The notes beneath the pieces were generated by a model. The model did no database searches. It was not told the origin of the DNA and saw nothing but the letters and a program-made list of their open reading frames with translations. A stretch of 8,816 nucleotides of DNA from positions 730 through 9,545 of the forward strand of contig DBWD01000089.1 in NCBI GenBank assembly GCA_002308555.1. Reading direction: 5' to 3'. The position numbers and the translations under genes are program-made. The stretch comes from a bacterium UBP3_UBA1247. Its GTDB lineage: Bacteria; UBA3054. Positions 5,479 through 8,816 of this stretch are shown one piece after another; the first letter of the stretch is position 1, and every line of letters starts with the position of its first letter.

Positions 5479-6245
5479 TTCTGCAGTTCTTTAAGGGTTT
5501 CGATGCTCCTCTTGGCGCACTCCATGGCGCTAAGGCCGCCGGAGGGCTCGTCCTGCTCCACCACCAGCCATTCCGCGCCGCACTCCAGGGAGGAGACCAG
5601 AAGGTCGCCCAGATCCTGGCAGCCCTCGCCCAGGGGCGCGAAGGAGAAGTTCTTCTCCTCTTTCGTTCCGGTGTAATCCTTGAGGTGGATCAGGGGCACG
5701 CAGCCCTTGTGGTCGCGCAGGAAGCGGGTGGGATCCACGCCCGCGTATTTGCACCAGCAGACGTCCAGCTCCAGTTTGATGACTTCCGGGCCAAGGTCGT
5801 TGAGGAGATTGTCCAGCAGCGTCCTGTCGTCGTAGAGGCTCAGCTCGTGGTCGTGGTTGTGGTAAAGCAGCCTGATGCCGCGGATCTTCAGGGAGCGGGA
5901 AATTTTCTTGGTGGTCTCGACAAACTCGGGGTATTTCTCGCCGCCGGGCAGCTCGTCCAGGCCGCACCAGGGATAGGCCACGTATTGGCAGCCCAGGGCT
6001 TCGTAAAGCTCGGCGCTGGCCAGGGGATCCTTCGCCAGTTCCGCGCGGTCCACGTGGGCGGAAACGATTTTCAGATCAAGGTCTTTCGTTATCGCGTTGA
6101 GGTCGGAAACGTGCAGGCCGTTGAAGCCCGCCAGCTCCACGCCCTCGTAGCCCATTTCTCTCACGGCCCTCAGAACTTTCGGAAAATCTTTCCCGCAGTC
6201 TTCCCTCACGGAATAAAGCTGCAGCGCGACAGGTAATCTTTTCAT
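5475..6245 (-). CDS. Cytoplasmic sugar phosphate isomerase/epimerase family TIM barrel
   Basis: Encodes 256 residues with no signal sequence. It is a xylose-isomerase-like TIM barrel with VALQLYSVREDC at the start, then MGYEGVELAGF, SAHV (H64), LLYHNHDHEL (128-135), KLELDVCWC (E159, D161), PLIHLKDY (H187, D190) and LVVEQDEP (E230). These give the His/Asp/Glu metal site of the IolE/AP endonuclease 2 superfamily. It is a full-length paralogue of the lipoprotein at 1721-2641: the same motifs in the same order, without the signal, linker and extra loop. The substrate is unknown; a sugar or cyclitol is likely from the family. AAGGAG lies 5 bases before the ATG, 16 bases after the serC stop. Its TGA overlaps the fusion gene's ATG by four bases. 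Confidence 0.87.
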   Translation of the reverse strand: MKRLPVALQLYSVREDCGKDFPKVLRAVREMGYEGVELAGFNGLHVSDLNAITKDLDLKIVSAHVDRAELAKDPLASAELYEALGCQYVAYPWCGLDELPGGEKYPEFVETTKKISRSLKIRGIRLLYHNHDHELSLYDDRTLLDNLLNDLGPEVIKLELDVCWCKYAGVDPTRFLRDHKGCVPLIHLKDYTGTKEEKNFSFAPLGEGCQDLGDLLVSSLECGAEWLVVEQDEPSGGLSAMECAKRSIETLKELQK

Positions 6246-6261
6246 CGTTTCTCCTTATGGT

Positions 6262-7335
6262 TCAAATGTTGTTTGTTTCGAACTCACGCATGAAACGAAC
6301 CAGGGCCTCCACGCCCTCCCTGGGCATGGCGTTGTAGATGCTCGCCCTGATCCCGCCCACGGACCAGTGGCCCTTCAGGTTCATGAGCCCTCTCTTTTCG
6401 GCTTCGGCGACGAAAAGCGGCTCCAATTCCCTGTTGCGGATCCGGAACGGCACGTTCATTATGGAGCGGTCTCTGGGCGAGACTCTGTTGACGTAAATCG
6501 AGGAGCCGTCAATGGCCTCGTAGAGCAGCCTGGCCTTTTCCCGGTTGATCTCTTCCATGGCCCTGAGCCCTCCCTGCTTCTCCAGCCACTCAAAGACCAG
6601 ATTGGCCACGTAGACCGCGAAGGTGGGCGGCGTGTTGTAAAGGGAGCCGTGCTCATAGTAAGTTTTGTAGCGCAGCATCAGGGGAACGCTGTCGGGAAGC
6701 GCTTTCTCGAGAAGCGGCTTTCTCATGATCACCACGCACAGCCCGGCGGGCCCGATGTTCTTCTGGGCTCCGGCGTAGATGAGACCGTATTTCCCGACGT
6801 CGCAGGGGGCGGAAAGAATGCAGGAGGACATGTCCGAGACCAGGGGCTTGCCCCCGACCTCCGGCGGCTTGAAAAACTTGGTGCCGTACAGGGTGTTGTT
6901 GTCGCAGATATGCACGAAGTCGGCGTCCGCGGGAATGTCCTCCGGAACGACTTTCGGGATGTACTCGAAATCCCTGTCCGCGCTGCCGGCCGCGGCGACG
7001 CCGCGGCCCTGGAGCTTGGCGGCCTCGTAGGCTTTCTGAGCCCAGCGTCCGGTGATGACGTAGGCGCCTTTGCCAAGGTTCATGGGGATCATGGGGAACT
7101 GCAGGGAGGCTCCGCCCTGCAGGAAAAGCACGCAGTAGTCCTCCGGAATGGACATGAGCTTTCTCAAGCGCGCCTCCGCCTCGGCCAGTATGGCCTTAAA
7201 CATCTCGGAGCGATGGCTTAATTCCATTTCGGACATGCCGCTGGAGGCGTAATCCGTCAGCTCCCTCTGGACCCTCAGAAGGACTTCCGTGGGAAGCATG
7301 GCCGGACCCGCGCAGAAATTGTAAGCTCTTGGCAT
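6262..7335 (-). CDS. serC: Phosphoserine aminotransferase
   Basis: Encodes 357 residues, the normal family length. The PLP enzyme transfers an amino group from glutamate to 3-phosphohydroxypyruvate (serine synthesis) and in some bacteria serves pyridoxal phosphate synthesis. Motifs: AYNFCAGPAMLP at the start, ELSHRSEMF (H41, R42), FLQGGASLQF, NNTLYGT, YAGAQKNIGPAG with PLP-binding K192, NTPPTFAVY and VGGIRASIYNAMP. One family position is unusual: the GHR motif before VGG is GHW (W324), where E. coli has Arg329. The ATG at 7333-7335 is preferred over the one at 7351-7353 because family members start close to NFxAGPAMLP and GGAAAGG-like sequence lies about 9 bases upstream. First gene of the operon that leads to psd; no clear promoter consensus was found for it in the divergent gap. 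Confidence 0.95.
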   Translation of the reverse strand: MPRAYNFCAGPAMLPTEVLLRVQRELTDYASSGMSEMELSHRSEMFKAILAEAEARLRKLMSIPEDYCVLFLQGGASLQFPMIPMNLGKGAYVITGRWAQKAYEAAKLQGRGVAAAGSADRDFEYIPKVVPEDIPADADFVHICDNNTLYGTKFFKPPEVGGKPLVSDMSSCILSAPCDVGKYGLIYAGAQKNIGPAGLCVVIMRKPLLEKALPDSVPLMLRYKTYYEHGSLYNTPPTFAVYVANLVFEWLEKQGGLRAMEEINREKARLLYEAIDGSSIYVNRVSPRDRSIMNVPFRIRNRELEPLFVAEAEKRGLMNLKGHWSVGGIRASIYNAMPREGVEALVRFMREFETNNI

Positions 7336-7346
7336 AAGATGAGACC

Positions 7347-7374
7347 TTTCCATTTATCTTCTTTATGGTATAAT
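7347..7374 (+). promoter_or_regulatory. Extended -10 promoter for recJ
   Basis: On the + strand, TGG precedes TATAAT (7369-7374; 6 of 6), with a weak -35 TTTCCA (7347-7352; 4 of 6) 16 bases upstream. Transcription would start near 7381. The string TGGTATAATAA is identical to the one in the promoter at 2674-2703. On the opposite strand, toward serC, the best I see is a TTGTCA -35 with a poor -10 (CATAAA), so the serC promoter is unclear. Confidence 0.6.
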
Positions 7375-7425
7375 AAATTTAATGACAAATCAAGAAAAGA
7401 ATAATGTAAAACCAAAAGGAAAACT

Positions 7426-8816
7426 TTGCACAAGCTGCCCAAGATACACCAAGGGACGGCATGGGAAATTAAAGACACCGATTCAATAATCACTAAACAT
7501 CTTTCCGAAGTATATCCGGCTGCGTTCGCAAAAGTAATGTGCAACCGCGGCTTATACGAAGTGTCGGCGGTGGAGGATTTTCTCCATTGCTCACTCTCGA
7601 ATTTGCCGCAGCGCAAGATCGACGACACGCCGCTTTGCAACGCCGCGGACCGCATACTCGCAGCCATCAAAAAAGGCGAAAAGATCATCGTATATGGTGA
7701 CTATGACGTGGACGGCGTCACCTCTACGGCCCTTGTGACTGAAGTTATCCGCAATCTTGGCGGAGAGGCGGATTATTTTATCCCGAAACGCCTTTCGGAC
7801 GGCTACGGGCTGACCTCGAAAAGCGCCGAGGAACTGGCCAACCGCGGCTATAAGGTTCTCATCACCGTCGACTGCGGCATCAACGCCATAGAGGAAGTCG
7901 AGATCCTGAAAAAGCGCCACGTGGACGTTATCATTACCGACCACCACGAGCCGAAATTCGACCCCCAGGCCGACCTCTTCATGGCCAACGGCATGAAAGC
8001 CTTCATACTGCCGGCGGCCTATTCCGTCATCAATCCCAAGATCGAATCCGGCCTCGGAAGCCCGGAAGACGCCGGCTACTACAACCTGGCCGGCGTGGGC
8101 GTCGCCTTCATGCTCTGCTGGTGCCTCATCAAGAGAGCGGGCGCGAAAAAGATGAAGCAGGCCGCCGACATCGACCTGAAGAATTATCTCGACCTCGTGG
8201 CCCTGGGCACCATCGCGGACGTGGTCCCGCTCTACGGCCAGAACCGCGTCTTCGTGAAATACGGCCTCGCCACCCTCCGGAACACCGTGCGTCCGGGCCT
8301 CAAGAAACTTATGGAAAAGACCCGCTCCCTGACCTGCGACGTCAAAGACGTGACTTTCTCGCTGGCCCCCAGGCTGAACGCCCCGGGGCGCGTGAACGAC
8401 GCCTCCAGCGCCGTGGAGCTGATGCTCACCAAGGACGCCGCCATGGGCGAAGTTCTGGTGAACGAGCTGGAGGAGGCCAACAAGGAGCGCCAGAAGATCG
8501 AGAAGGAGATCTTCCGCAAAGCCCAGGCGGCTTTCGAGAAAACCCTGCCCATAGAGATAGCCAACCTTTCCAAAACGCCCGGCAGCCTGCCCAGCCTTTA
8601 CCCCGACGGTCCCCACGTCATCGTGGTGGCCGGCGAGAACTGGAACCCCGGCGTCATCGGCATCGTGGCCTCCAGGATGGTGGAGCGCTACGGCCTGCCC
8701 ACGGTCATCATCGCCATGCAGGGCGACGTTGGCAAAGGCAGCTGCCGCAGCTGCGGAAGCTTCCACATGTTCGACGCCCTCAGGCGCTGCGGCGACATTT
8801 TGGAGAACTACGGCGG
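7426..8816 (+). CDS. recJ: Single-stranded-DNA exonuclease RecJ (3' truncated by window)
   Basis: Open to the end of the window: 463 full codons of a protein usually about 560-600 residues long. RecJ degrades single-stranded DNA 5' to 3' in recombination and mismatch/base-excision repair, as a DHH-family phosphoesterase with two metal ions. Motifs: an early TAWEIKD typical of the RecJ N-terminus, IVYGDYDVDGVTSTALV (D92, D94, D96), ITVDCG (D149), IITDHHEP (D172-H173-H174), GTIADVVPL (D265), LNAPGRVNDAS and the DHHA1-type region GKGSCRSCGSFHMFDAL near 436-452. An in-frame TAA at 7402-7404 limits the start; the only reasonable start is TTG at 7426, with AAAAGGA ending 5 bases before it. The first ATG (about 7540) would remove the conserved N-terminus. 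Divergent from serC. Confidence 0.93.
   Translation, partial: MHKLPKIHQGTAWEIKDTDSIITKHLSEVYPAAFAKVMCNRGLYEVSAVEDFLHCSLSNLPQRKIDDTPLCNAADRILAAIKKGEKIIVYGDYDVDGVTSTALVTEVIRNLGGEADYFIPKRLSDGYGLTSKSAEELANRGYKVLITVDCGINAIEEVEILKKRHVDVIITDHHEPKFDPQADLFMANGMKAFILPAAYSVINPKIESGLGSPEDAGYYNLAGVGVAFMLCWCLIKRAGAKKMKQAADIDLKNYLDLVALGTIADVVPLYGQNRVFVKYGLATLRNTVRPGLKKLMEKTRSLTCDVKDVTFSLAPRLNAPGRVNDASSAVELMLTKDAAMGEVLVNELEEANKERQKIEKEIFRKAQAAFEKTLPIEIANLSKTPGSLPSLYPDGPHVIVVAGENWNPGVIGIVASRMVERYGLPTVIIAMQGDVGKGSCRSCGSFHMFDALRRCGDILENYG

Noticed and set aside
4294..5676. 460-codon open frame on the + strand across the truA fusion
   Set aside because: Antisense shadow of high-GC coding sequence; Gln/Glu/Lys/Arg-rich, with no recognisable domain, while the - strand has clear TruA motifs.
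6367..7221. 284-codon + strand frame across serC
   Set aside because: Mirror of serC codon usage without domain features; serC is unambiguous on the - strand.
7591..8766. 391-codon open frame on the - strand across recJ
   Set aside because: Low-complexity His/Val/Gly-rich antisense of recJ, which has all DHH motifs on the + strand.
1..8816. Mobile element, CRISPR array, tRNA, phage or defence genes
   Set aside because: No transposase, integrase, direct-repeat array, long terminal inverted repeat or tRNA-like T-loop was seen on either strand.

Overview
The window is a compact bacterial chromosome segment of about 8.8 kb with housekeeping gene content, fairly high GC in the genes and AT-richer promoter regions. 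Two N-terminal lipobox signals (predicted Cys17 and Cys19) and a phosphatidylserine decarboxylase point to a Gram-negative-type envelope with phosphatidylethanolamine. Several xylose-isomerase-like TIM-barrel proteins of the kind common in Planctomycetes/Verrucomicrobia/Lentisphaerae make a PVC-group organism a reasonable but weak guess. No mobile element, CRISPR array, tRNA or rRNA was seen.

Layout: (1) 1-180, + strand, the 3' end of an unknown gene, converging on nfo with a 3-base gap. (2) 184-2703, - strand, a three-gene unit behind a strong extended -10 promoter: an exported lipoprotein of the sugar phosphate isomerase/epimerase family, a PDZ lipoprotein starting at GTG, and endonuclease IV (nfo) overlapping by one base. 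(3) 2642-3121, a 480-base gap with no conventional gene. It has its own consensus-like promoter (-35 TTGACA, -10 TATCAT) and a strong terminator on the - strand, with RNA hairpins and overlapping micro-ORFs between them. (4) 3122-7335, - strand, a tightly coupled four-gene operon: serC, a cytoplasmic paralogue of the lipoprotein isomerase, a membrane-domain/TruA fusion, and psd. (5) 7336-7425, a divergent promoter region. (6) 7426 to the end, + strand, recJ starting at TTG and cut by the window edge.

How the genes fit together: SerC makes phosphoserine, the precursor of serine and so of phosphatidylserine, which Psd converts to phosphatidylethanolamine; they bracket one operon. Nfo and RecJ are both DNA-repair enzymes but lie in separate units. 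Nfo and the two isomerase-like proteins belong to the same metal-dependent TIM-barrel superfamily.

Most worth a second look: the orphan transcription unit at about 2703-3115; the membrane domain fused to TruA; Psd, where two of the three residues matching the self-cleavage triad are changed; and SerC with Trp in place of a normally conserved Arg. I cannot name a known system for the orphan unit, and its micro-ORFs could be chance.
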